A DNA stretch of 64,000 nt from Phragmites australis (lineage: Eukaryota > Streptophyta > Magnoliopsida > Poales > Poaceae): the NCBI RefSeq assembly GCF_958298935.1, contig NC_084933.1, positions 8,973,001 through 9,037,000 of the forward strand, read 5' to 3'. Positions 23,001 to 33,213 of this stretch are shown here, piece by piece. The position numbers were made by a program, and so were the translations under genes. The notes beneath the pieces are model-generated. The model had not been told where the DNA came from, made no database searches, and saw nothing but the letters and a program-made list of their open reading frames with translations. Each line of letters starts with the position of its first letter. Positions within the stretch are counted from its first letter, which is position 1.

Positions 23001-23027
23001 CCTACCTCTCTTAGCACTTCTGTGTTC

Positions 23028-23048
23028 GAGTCCCCATGAACAGCGCAC
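23028..23048 (-). other. Putative primer binding site of Gypsy-1
   Basis: The + strand reads GTTCGAGTCCCC followed by an 11-base stem-like GAACAGCGCA up to the LTR edge, which resembles the T-loop and acceptor 3' end of a tRNA. The minus strand would therefore pair with that tRNA. I cannot assign the amino acid. Confidence 0.5.
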
Positions 23049-23982
23049 TGTTGGAGCAAGAGTTCGTCTTTCCCCAGCAAGTACGGTGAGAGTTTCTTCT
23101 AAGGAGGAGACTCAAGCTTGGAGACGAAGTTTAAGAGGAAGGAACACCATGAATGTATTGATGGTAGAAAAAATGGATCGCTCTGAGAGGAGTATCACAG
23201 CGTGACTTGTTGTGTTTTCACCTTTATGTCTTTTTTGCTATCTTGCCCGTCCCCTACCCAGAGGACCATAGCCTCCAATTTATAGGGCCGTGCGTAGCTT
23301 GGCATACAAGTTATCATAATGTACAAATATTCGGGATCTGATCGAATTACTGGGTCTTATCCTGGATAACTACCTTCTACCCTATCGGGGAGATAAATAT
23401 CCACCGTGGTAATTATCATGGTGCCTGTGCCCTAAAGGGAGCGAGCCGGTCGCCAACTGCGGCCCGGCGCCGCACTGTCAGGGGTATCAAGATAGCCTCC
23501 ATCATGCCGGGGTGTCAGAGCGGCATCCACTAGCCTAGATATTTAATGCCAGTCACCTCCTCACAAGTAAAGTACGACTGGTGCTTCCCTTTTGGTAGAT
23601 CTTTCCTGAGGTCTGATGACTCACCTAGTAGCCTCCGGGATGTTGGCCCGGCAGCAGGAGGCCAAGGCCTCAGGAGACCGAGCCTTTGGGGGGCTGAGCC
23701 TCTGGGAGGGGGACTTCGGAAGGCTGGGGCTTCGGAAGGTCGAGGCCTCGGGAGACCGAGCCTTTAGGAGGCTGAGCCTTCGGGAGGCAGGGCTCCACAA
23801 GGTCGGAGCTTTCGAAGACGGAGGCTTCGAGAGACCAAGCCTTAGGAGGCTGAGCCTTCGGGAGGCAGGGTTCCGGAAAGCCGGAGCTTTGAAATGCGGA
23901 GGTTTTAAGAGACCGAGTTTTTAAGAGGCCGGACTGATTAAACCAAGGGACCGTCGGAGGTCCATAATAACAACCCCCAACA
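23049..23982 (-). repeat. Gypsy-1 5' LTR (right copy)
   Basis: Counterpart of 13844-14781. The + strand begins TGTTGGAGCAAGAG and ends CCCCCAACA. Differences from the left copy are scattered substitutions and small indels, implying an old insertion. Confidence 0.88.
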
Positions 23983-24449
23983 ATCTCATCTGAATTGCTT
24001 GTAGTTTCTTATTTCTCGCCTTGTACTTTGCTGTTGGTTTCGTTTTGGTTTCAGCAAGGATGTAAGACTGAATGTGTTGTATGAACGGAGCATGCATTCA
24101 AGTGATTATTTTTGAAATTATTGAATGATTAGTTTCGTGTTGCCAAATTGAGTGTTGATGTTCAATACTGAAATCACTTCACACTGTTAGTGTAAAAAAC
24201 TCAATTGGGAGGTTGGAATGCTCTTCGAAAGATAGATACACATATGGTTATGCAAGTTGACCATGAACAGACTTACTTCCTGCCGCCTTTATAGCATATT
24301 GTATCTTCATAGAGGTTCAGTTAGCTCGATCGATCGATTTCATGTGCTGGGAAGTGGCACTGAAACTTTCCGTGGAGCACAACATCTCGGTGGGCGGCGA
24401 CCGCATAGCATGAGCGCAGGCCGGGACCCAGGGGCGGGGATCCTAGGAT
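23983..24449 (+). other. Host sequence resuming after Gypsy-1
   Basis: Intron-like T-rich sequence up to the acceptor TTGGTTTCAG at about 24054, then about 20 open codons (KDVRLNVLYERSM) ending in TGA near 24113. The rest, with a GATCGATCGATC motif near 24327, has no clear coding region. Confidence 0.3.
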
Positions 24450-25832
24450 CATTTGTCCGCCAGAGTATAATCAGGTGGTGTCGGCTTTTAAGAAAGAATT
24501 AGACTATAGATTAAAGATACTTAGATTAATTCTTATCTTGTTTAATTAAAAATATATCGGTTGTCTCTTTATATAAAGAAGAGAAATTGCAATCCTAACT
24601 TAATTCTAACTCCTAACTTATCTCCTATCAAACTTATCTCTAAGCAATTCTAATTCTATCCTACAGTTAACTTATCTCCTACCAAACTTATCTATGAACA
24701 AATTAATTTGAATTATAACATATCAATATACTAACTAATATATCATAACCTCCCTCATCTTATACTACAGTGCCATGGTTATTATTCACGTGTATGAACA
24801 ATAGTTTCTGCGTATAACACCATCACCCCTCCTTGCTTGAGGTAGCCCCACTTTGATGAGCGATCTGGAGAGATCAGCAGTGTGTTGATGACTACGGAGC
24901 TTGAAGGCAGAGAACCTATCATGCTATGTGACGCTGAGGATGTAGTCAATGGTTTGAGAAACCAGCATGGGGCAACAGCTGCGTCCTTGACACATCGTTC
25001 ATTGTTAGTGGTAGGAGCATGATGTTGTTGTGATCCTTTGCACGACAGCTGTAGACATGGCTTTCGCCAGCAGCAAGGCGGACATTGTTGAGGCTACCTA
25101 AAGTTCGGTGGCACCATGGATGCTGCAGCAAGTGTTCTGGTTGCCTTGGTTGTCCGCAACATGATAGAGGATTCTGCAAATACCATTTGTCTATGGCAAT
25201 AGTGGGGCAAATGTCGGCACCACCGTGACAGGCACTGATAGGGTGCTGCTTTGTAGTGCAGCCAACTGATTTGTAGTGTTCGGTAATCGCTTGTCGACCA
25301 TCGATATCTACGAAGATATCGTAGCCAACTGCTATGCTAACTTGTCGAAGTGCTTTTGCATGTACTTCATGTTGGTCATCATCTTGTCATAGCCTTCACA
25401 ACCTGGGAGCTCGCACCCTCTATGTTATTGAAATCTGGTATCTCTGATACTAAATGTTATAATCTTAGGATTACTTTGAAGATAAATATCTGTCGAGAGA
25501 ATAATCAGACGGCATCAGCTACTTAGATGAGGTATTAAACTATAGATTAGAGAGACTTAGAATAATGAAGAAGACTCAGATTAATTCTTCTTTTGGTTGA
25601 TTACAAGGATTTGCCAGCCACCACTTTATATAGAGAGCGAAAATTATAATCCTAATTCAATTACAACTCTTAACTTATCTGTTACTAAACTTATCTCTAA
25701 GTAGTCCCAGTTTAATCTAACTCTTAACTTATTACCTACCAAACTTATCTCTAAACAAATCAATTCTAATCCAAACATACCAATAGATAAACCAACTAAT
25801 ATATCATAACCTCCCTAAACAGTAATTCCTGC
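24450..25832 (-). mobile_element. Non-autonomous LTR element, copy A
   Basis: Related AT-rich LTRs lie at about 24450-24771 and 25455-25832 (shared features: AAACTTATCTCTAA, CTAATATATCATAACCTCCCT, a minus-strand TATA box in CTATATAAAG). Beside the right LTR the minus strand reads TAGTATCAGAG, a primer site like that of copia elements. The internal 680 bp encode only gag-like remnants. No pol, so it would need another element for movement. Confidence 0.7.
24772..25440 (-). pseudogene. gag-like remnant of LTR element A
   Basis: Minus-strand reading gives a coiled-coil-like start (SSQVVKAMTR, then HFDKLA) and further pieces in the frame of 25179-24946, with many stops. The equivalent segment at 28050-28384 is better preserved (MAKMMANMKDMQKQFDEL), which supports a gag origin. 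Confidence 0.5.
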
Positions 25833-27584
25833 AGATAAAAACTACCTTTTTCTCTTTTTGCTACAAAGTAGAGCGCTAAGACATGAGAATCTTATGCCAT
25901 TTCAACTATGGATTTCAAAGTTTTTAGTTGAAAGTATACAAATCCTAATTAAAGTCCCTAGTTTAAGGCCTATTATCGCATTTTAAATTTTTAATGAAAC
26001 TCATGTTGTCTAATATAAATATGGCAAATTCAAACTGGGAGTTTATCCAAACCGATTTAAATCCAAATTCGAATGTTACCGTTTAAAGGAACTGCCAAAA
26101 GGACCCATCAATATCACACGCGGTTGATTATGGAGTTGGCCACAACCGAATTTTGCAACCACTGGGTTTGAAGATGATGGTTCAGATTAGTTTCGCCTTT
26201 TAGTTGAGTAAAATTCGGGTGTTAACGAGGGCTCCAACACCCAAATTTCTTATTACACCAACACATTGCTTCAAAATTACATTAAAAATGAATGTAACCC
26301 TAATATAAATAAATTGTACCCCCAATGTAAAGTAAATGTAGCTATATATAAACGTATTTAACAATAGAAAACTAGAACATGGGATAAACTTTGAAAGATA
26401 AACTGCATAGACAATAGAAAATTACATCATGTAAGTCATCTAGAGTTAACACAAATCCACTGTAAAAGGGTGCACAACCCAATGGGCTGCACCTGCTGGC
26501 CCGAAATGCTACCACTTTCCCAATCTAATAACTCGGATGAACACTTGATAGAGATTCGGGTGACAAGGAGGAGAGAAGTACACGGGGTGAAATATAGCAA
26601 AACCGTTGTCAAGAAAATTTGGAACCAACATGAAAATCTGTAAACCAAAGTTAAATATTCATACTGTCACCAATTATTTTCTAGGTGCCGCAGCTTCAAA
26701 ATTTGCTCTTGAAATAGTAACGAACTGTGAAAATCCAGAACGTGACAAAAAAAAAAAACAGAGGTCAGGAGCAACTACGCAATTTCCTGGACCAAATGGA
26801 AAGCTCTACTAACTCATACGTCTCTAGCACATTTCTGTCTAATTAACAACGGCATCAAATCCGCTATCAATGTAGTTCATCCGGCGTCAACAGGAAAAAA
26901 CATGTAAATGACCGAGAACTTGTGACTGTAACCACTCTGAGCCAACTGCCATTGTTTAATTCCACGGAGTCTGGGCACCTAATTTCCTCTGATAATCTCC
27001 AGTCACACCAACGGACCGGTTTGTGGCTGTGTGCATGCACAGTTCTGACTGAGCCAGACCAAGTGGTCCATGGTCACTTGTCACGGTCAAGTCTGTCTCC
27101 TCTCGTAGCTTTCTTTCCCACTAGTGACCAGTGACGCATGTTCCATTAACAAATTTAAGGATCTGACTTGGTCAGTTGGCCGGCGCTTTCTGCGTTGGTC
27201 TAGCTTCGTCACACGAAAGTTGACAGCAATTAAGCTATTCGCCCACTGTGTCATGGTCGTTTCGTTTCATTTTCTCACATTTTCTTTGTACTATATATTC
27301 AGTTAACTACATTCCCAGTTCCGGAACAACTACTTGTACTTTTCGAGGAAATAACCTGAAGCCTCCTTGGCTATTCCTGTCGTCAAGTGTGTTCAATCTA
27401 AGGTCTTCTAAGCCTCGATGGAAGAAGAAAGAAGGTCCCATCTATTTCATGGTATACGCGTAGATAGGAATACTATTTGAACAATAATCGCAAAAAATAC
27501 TGTTTGAACAAATGTAAATGAAACATTTGTAAAGTCATAAAAATATCAATGTCACATCGCAAATAGGTTTGTTTATAGATATAT
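25833..27584. other. Promoter-like single-copy stretch in duplication unit 1
   Basis: No long reading frame. Near 27060-27330 the sequence resembles a plant promoter: a W-box (TTGACC, complement of GGTCAA at about 27086), then CTATATATTCAG near 27290 as a TATA box, then a candidate leader. No coding region follows before the MULE begins. Confidence 0.35.
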
Positions 27585-28045
27585 TGAAGTAGGGATGGCA
27601 ATATGTGTGCGTAACTCGAGACCCGATTTACGTTACCTGACCTGCGCCCATGAAAGGTGATAGGCACAATATTTTGGCTGTGCTTGTCGCGCACTCAAAA
27701 CTCACGGGTCATTCATGAGGACAAGGGTCGGTTAAGGGTGATGCTAAGGGACGACGGCTAGCGAGTGACACTTGGGTAGGGGGAGCTGATGGTAGCTCTC
27801 GAGTACGGTGGTGATCGGGGATGGCGCTAAGGTACGGTAGCGGTCGAGGGCAACGCTCAGGAACAGGGGTTGTGAGATGGTCGGGGCAGCGCTTGAGGAA
27901 GGGGATGGCTGAGGGTGGCACTCGGCTATGGGCGACGCTTGGGGACGGTGGCATGGAGGCGGCGCTCAGGGTGAGGGCTAGGGGGTGGCACTCGGGAATA
28001 GGGGCTGGTCGGGGGCGGCGTTGGGGGAAGAGGGTGCCTAAGGGC
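27585..28045. mobile_element. Truncated MULE, copy 1
   Basis: Begins TAGGGATGGCAAT near 27593 and shares with the copy at 30491 the series GACCTGCGCCC, GGTCGGTTA and a GC-rich repeat of GGGGCGGCGCTCGGGGA type. It stops at the duplication junction and lacks the right terminus. Confidence 0.65.
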
Positions 28046-28049
28046 AGTG

Positions 28050-28775
28050 CTCAGTGCCACCATGGATGCTACAAGAATTGTTCTCATTGTCTTAGTTGTA
28101 TGCAACATGGTAGCGGATTCTATAAATACCATTGTTGCCATTGCAAGCTATGGCAATAGTGTCGCATACGTCGGCAGCACCATGATAGGCACTGATGGTG
28201 TGCTGCTTTGTAGTGCGTACAACTGATTTGCAGTGTCTAACGAATGCTTGTTGACCACAGATAACTATGAAGATATGGTAGCCAACAGCTATGCTAACTC
28301 ATCGAACTGCTTTTGCATGTCCTTCATGTTGGCCATCATCTTGGCCATGGTTTCCACAACCTGAGAGCTAGCACCCACTGCGTTGTAGGAACCTGACATC
28401 TCTGATATCAAATATTATGATCATTATAAGGATAAACGGCAATAGAACTTCCACATCCTCTGTTCACATCCATCGAAAGGATTAAGCTATAGATCGAAGA
28501 AACTTAGAATATTGGGAAAGATTTAGATGAATTGTTCTCTTGGTTGAGTACTAGCATGTCAGCTACCCTTTATATAAAAGCCAAAATTATAATCCTAATT
28601 TAATTTTAACTCTAACTTATCTGCTACTAAACTTATATCTAATTAGTCTCTATTTAATTTGACTCCTAACTTATCTCATAACAAATTTATCTCTAAACAA
28701 ATTAATTCTAATCCTAACATATCAATAGATATACCAACTAATCTATTCTAACCTCTCTAAACAGTAATTCCTGCA
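28050..28775 (-). mobile_element. Non-autonomous LTR element, copy B (truncated)
   Basis: Contains the gag-like segment (28050-28384), a primer-site-like sequence (complement of TCTCTGATATCA at about 28397) and one LTR (about 28410-28770) with a minus-strand TATA box (complement of TTTATATAAA). Its other LTR is missing because this copy arose by duplication of part of copy A. Confidence 0.65.
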
Positions 28776-30990
28776 CATAACACCTATCTTTTTCTCTTTT
28801 TGCTACAAAGTAGAGCATTAAGACATGAGGATCTTATGCCATTTCAACTATGGATTTTAAAGTTTTTAGTTGAAAGTATACAAATCCTAATTAAAGTCCC
28901 TAGTTTAAGGCCTTTTATTGCATTTTAAATTTTTAATGGAACTCATGTTGTCTAATATAAATATGGCAAATTCAAACTGAGAGTTTATCCAAACTGATTT
29001 AAATCCAAATTTGAGTGTTACCGTTTAACAGGTACTGTCAAAAGGACCCATCTATATCACACACGGTTGATTATGGAGTTGGCCATAACCGAATTTTGCA
29101 TCCACTGTGTTTGAAGATGATGGTTCAGATTAGTTTGGCCTTTTAGTTGAGTAAAATTCGGGAGTTAACGAGGGCTCCAACACCCAAATTTCTTATTACA
29201 CCCAAAATTACATTAAAAATGAATGTATCCCTAATATAAATAAATTGTACCTCCAATGTATATTAAATGTAACTATATTATAAACGTATTTAACAATAGA
29301 AAACTAGAACATGGGATAAACTTTGAAAGATAAACTACATAGAAAATAGAAAATTACATCATGTAAGTCATCATGTAAGGGGCGCAAACCCAACGGGCTG
29401 CACGTGCTCGCCCGAAATGCTACTACTTTTCCCAGTCCAATAACTCGAACGGATCACATCACTGATCGGATAGACACTTGGACAGAGATTCGCGTGACGT
29501 GAGGAGAGAAGTACACGGGGTGAAATATAGTATTGTAAAAAATACTTTGAACCAACATGAAAACCTGTAAACCAAAGTTAAATATTCATACTGTCACCAA
29601 TTATTGTCTAGGTGCCACAGCTTCAAAATTTGCTCTTGAAATAGTAACGAACTGTGAAAATCCAGAGCGTGGCAAAATAAAAAAGGTCACGAGCAACTAC
29701 GAAATTTACTGGACCAAATGGAAAGCTCTACCAATACGTCTCTAGCACATTTCTGCCTAATTAACCACGGCATCAAATCCGGCATCAGTGTCCAACTCAT
29801 CCGTCCTTAACAGGAAAAAAACATGCAAATGACCGAGAACTTGTGACTGTAACCACTCTGAGCCAACTGCCACTGTTTAATTCCACGGAGTCTGGGCACC
29901 TAATTTCCTCCGATAATCTCCAGTCACACCAACGGAACGGTCTGTTGCTGTGTGCATGCACAGTTCTGACTGAGCCAGACCAAGTGGTCCATGGTCACTT
30001 GTCACGGAAGTCAGTCTCCTCTCGTAGCTTTCTTTCCCACTAGGGACCAGTGACGCGTGTTCCATTAACAAATTCAAGGATCTGACTTGGTTAGTTGGCC
30101 GGCGCTTTCTGCGTTGGTCTAGCTTCGTCACACGAAAGTTGCGAGCAATTAAGCTATTCGCCCACTGTGTCATGGTCGTTTCGTTTCATTTTCTCACATT
30201 TTTCTTTGTACTATATATTCAGTTAAGTACGTTCCCAGTTCCGGAACAACTACTCGTACTTTTCGAGGAAACCACCAGATTCCTCCACGCCTATTCCAGA
30301 GTCAAGTCTGTTCGAATCTAACGTCTTCTGTGCCTGGATGGTAGAAGAAAGAAGGTAGCTTCTATTTCATGGCGTACGCGTAGATACAAATACTATTTGA
30401 GCAATAATTGCAAATTGTAAATGGAACATTTGCAAAGTAATAAAATATCAATGTCATATCACAAATAGGTTTGTTTATAAATATATTTAAGTGGGGATGT
30501 TAACGGCCAAGTTGGGTGCGGTAGAAGTAGAACCATGCCTGACCCAAAATTAGATTCGGCATACCTAACCTGCGCCCGCGAAGGGTATTGGGCATAGTAT
30601 TTTGCCCGTGTCCATGCTTGTCGGGTACCCGAAACCCTTAGTTCACCCGTTGGGACGAAGGTCGGTTAGGGGCGGCGATCGGGGGGACGCTTAGGGACAG
30701 GGGCTGGGGGTGGCGCTCGGGGACGGGCGCTGTGGGCCGGTTGCGGCAACTCTTGGGGAAGAAGGTGGCTGAGGGTGGCGCTCAGCTATGTCGACGGTCG
30801 GTGGCGGCGCTCGGGGACGGTGGCCTGGAGGCGGCGCTTAGGGGCGGGGCTAGGGGCGGCGCTCGGGGAAGGGGGTAGCTGGGGGCGACACTCTGGGATG
30901 GTGGCTTGGAAGCGGTGCTCAGGGCGGGGGCTAGGGGCGGCACTCGGGGATGGGGGCTGATCGGGGGTGGATCAGTGGCTGCTGGATTGG
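28051..30990. repeat. Tandem segmental duplication, unit 2
   Basis: Second copy of the block at 25105-28050, diverged by substitutions and small indels. Its right part is the MULE at 30491, which here is complete. Confidence 0.85.
28776..30490. other. Promoter-like single-copy stretch in duplication unit 2
   Basis: Second copy of 25833-27584, with the same TATA-like CTATATATTCAG near 30215 and the same flanks. No coding sequence downstream. Confidence 0.35.
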
Positions 30991-31242
30991 CACCTGTTGT
31001 AAGATAGTGTAAAGTCTCTGACTCTCTACTGCGCCTTTGCGTGCGTTAAGATGGGCTGAGTGAAGACTAAATAGGTAGGGTTAGGGGAGATGGGCTAGGC
31101 TGAAAATATTAGGCTGTATGTGGATTAAAATACTCATGTTTGGCCTGTAATTTCGTGGATCCCGACCCGCTATGCCCATGAACAATATCTTAGACCCATG
31201 CCCATGCACATCATGGATATCCGAGAGTAGAATTGTCATCCC
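30491..31242. mobile_element. Non-autonomous Mutator-like element with GC-rich repeats
   Basis: Flanked on both sides by TATATTTAA (30482-30490 and 31243-31251), an exact 9-bp duplication as made by Mutator-like transposases. The termini are weakly inverted: GGGGATGTTAA on the left, complement of AATTGTCATCC on the right. The middle holds a degenerate GC-rich array (GGGGCGGCGCTCGGGGA type, about 30660-30970). No transposase. Terminal motifs of the GGGATGGCAA type are common in grass repeats. Confidence 0.75.
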
Positions 31243-31251
31243 TATATTTAA

Positions 31252-32034
31252 AACGTCGATTGATCTTTCAATATGAAAATCAAGAAAACAAAATGAACTT
31301 AGAAACTATCTAATTAATGTTTTTGTGGCAGTTTTCCCTTATTTATTTATTTATGTTATTTTTTGCCAACAGGTATGGCCATGTTATAATGCTATAGGCC
31401 AATAATAGTATTAGAGCATGTATGATGGAGTGCTTTGAGGAGGTGTTTATGTAAAAGATCGGACTTTTTCAAATGTAGTAGCATACGTTCTTAGCGGGAG
31501 GGCAAGATGCTTACTGAAGCAACACTATTTATATTAATACTAACAAGATAATTAACTATATTTAAAACCCATAATATTTGTTGTATTGGAAATTACAATT
31601 TTTATATAGATATTTTGCACTCTATTTTCTTAGATATTTTGCACTCTATTTTCTTAAGCATCTAAGTATAAACCCCTAACATTTTTCATACCCTTAAGGA
31701 AGCGGTGCTTACTGCTTACACCCCCTAATTTTGCACATAGCACCCTAGAGGAAAAGGAAATAAATACATACACACAACTGTTCCTCTAGGTACAGAATTT
31801 CACAGAATAGACCCCCAAAAAACAAATTTATACATGAAGAACAAGGTCATCTTCTCGATGCCAGACCGATGCGCTGTTTGCTGGAGCATCACGCTCAGGT
31901 TGCCTGGATCGGCACAAAAGAACATTGGCAAGCTGCAACAGAAAAGGCCATGCGGAACCCTAAACCTACTACTAGCTAATCTACTCAGCATGACCGTTGG
32001 AGGGGGGGGGGGGTGCTCCTACCAGCACCGGAGA
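31252..32034. other. Unassigned AT-rich stretch with a 24-bp tandem repeat
   Basis: A perfect 24-bp tandem duplication (TAGATATTTTGCACTCTATT and four more bases) occupies 31607-31654. A run of 12 G lies at 32002-32013. A 63-codon minus-strand frame at 31991-31800 (VMLQQTAHRSGIEKM) looks protein-like, but no family is recognised. Confidence 0.4.
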
Positions 32035-32225
32035 GAGTTTTTTTTTATTTTAACCTTTTTAAAACTAATATTTTAATAATAACCTGTCGAAACTTAAATT
32101 TTCAGAACTAAAGGTAGCCACGTCAGGCAATTTGGCGTGATAAAAGGGGCTAGTTCATGAAAATTTAGGTTTCGACAGGTTATTATTAAAATATTAGTTT
32201 TAAAAAGGTTAAAATAAAAAAATTC
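32035..32225. mobile_element. Mutator-type foldback MITE, 191 bp
   Basis: Flanked by CACCGGAGA on both sides (32026-32034 and 32226-32234), an exact 9-bp duplication. Arms of about 75 bases are almost perfect inverted copies (each containing AACCTGTCGAAAC or its complement and ATATTAGTTTTAAAAAGG or its complement) around a loop of about 50 bases, so the whole element can form one hairpin. Confidence 0.88.
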
Positions 32226-32234
32226 CACCGGAGA

Positions 32235-32674
32235 TGACGGAGGCAAAGGTGCCAACAGAAATCATCGTCGGAAGCTAAGGCATGGACATTGCCTGTCGGT
32301 CACTGCTCCACACTGTAGCGGGGAAAGGTAAACTCAACGTTCAATAAGGGTTATTAGCTAAGTATCTATGTGTTTTAATAAAAAATATAAATATTAGACA
32401 TGGTAGTATCAAACATAAACTTAAGAGATGGAGATGTGGATGCACTATAGAAGCACTGCAGAACAAATACATCTATAACGATGCCATCGATTGATTTCAA
32501 ATGGGATCTGAAAAAAGAAGAAGATTATATGCTAATTTTCCTCCTAATTTATTCATTTATTTTCATTAGTAAAATAGATCCTATATCCGTAGCCGATAAT
32601 GAGATGGGGAGGCTAGACCACGAGAGTGGATAGTAAAAATGGATAAATTATTAGATGAGAGGAGAGTAGAGAGA
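32235..32674. other. Unassigned flank before Copia-2
   Basis: AT-rich with no recognised gene or repeat. The 5' edge of Copia-2 is truncated here, so the true insertion boundary is lost. Confidence 0.3.
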
Positions 32675-33198
32675 TTGCAACTAACTAACTGAAATTATGG
32701 GATAATGGACCCATTAATGCGCCTGTGATCAGTGGGCACAACCTTGTTTTGGTTTCAGTCCCGATAACCTAGCGCCACATATAAAAAGGGGGAACCAATG
32801 GCCAATCGATCATACATATCGCTTATGCTCATGTAAACTGTAAAACTCTGATATAAATCGTGGTGCTCGTGATGATCGAAGACCAACTACCACCTCAACC
32901 CTTTGGTGGCGACATCGGCACCACCTCAAGCTCAACATCAACTTGGGCAACAACTGAGAACATCTACATTGATGATCTATGGCAAAATTCACTGAAGTAT
33001 AGTATCGTGTCACGGTTCTACTTTGACCCATCAAGACCGATCCATGGCGTCTCCTAATCAAGGTTCACGGTTCTACTTTGACCCATCAAGACCGATCCAT
33101 GGCGTCTCCTAATCAAGGTTCTTCTTCCGCTGATTGTTTGGTGATTAGTACATTTAGGTTATGATTAGTGGTTGATTAGATCACTAAGCCAAATAACA
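32675..33198 (+). repeat. 5' LTR of Copia-2
   Basis: Matches 46688-47178 but lacks the first 27 or so bases. Contains CACATATAAAAAGGGGG (TATA box near 32777). A 55-bp unit is duplicated perfectly and in tandem at 33011-33065 and 33066-33120; the 3' LTR has it once. Ends AATAACA. Confidence 0.88.
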
Positions 33199-33213
33199 TT
33201 TGGCATTAGAGCC
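33199..33213 (+). other. Primer binding site of Copia-2 (degenerate)
   Basis: TTTGGCATTAGAGCC directly after the LTR is a mutated form of the initiator-tRNA complement TTGGTATCAGAGCC. Confidence 0.75.

Larger units (their letters stand above)
13844..23982 (-). mobile_element. Gypsy-1: Tat-type Ty3/gypsy element on the minus strand
   Basis: Two LTRs of about 935 bp (13844-14781 and 23049-23982) in direct orientation begin and end TG/CA. Gag, protease and RT read on the minus strand from 23000 downward; RNase H and integrase are deleted. Between RT and the 3' LTR lies an oppositely oriented ORF, a feature of Tat-lineage elements. The flanking pentamers are ATATC and ATCTC, a nearly matching target duplication. 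A solo LTR sits inside gag. Without it the element would be about 7 kb. Confidence 0.9.
25105..28050. repeat. Tandem segmental duplication, unit 1 (about 2.94 kb)
   Basis: From the gag-like segment (CACCATGGATGCT at about 25113) through the LTR, an AT-rich stretch, a promoter-like stretch and half of a MULE, this unit repeats in the same order and orientation at 28051-30990. Anchor offsets: CTACAAAGTAGAGC at 25861 and 28803 (2,942); AGTCACACCAACGGA at 27001 and 29932 (2,931). The junction at about 28050 joins GC-rich MULE sequence directly to gag. Confidence 0.85.

Noticed and set aside
22774..23205. 143-codon + strand frame
   Set aside because: It crosses the Gypsy-1 LTR boundary and opposes gag.
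31800..31991. 63-codon minus-strand frame as a gene
   Set aside because: Looks protein-like, but there is no family, promoter or splice evidence. Left as part of an unassigned stretch.
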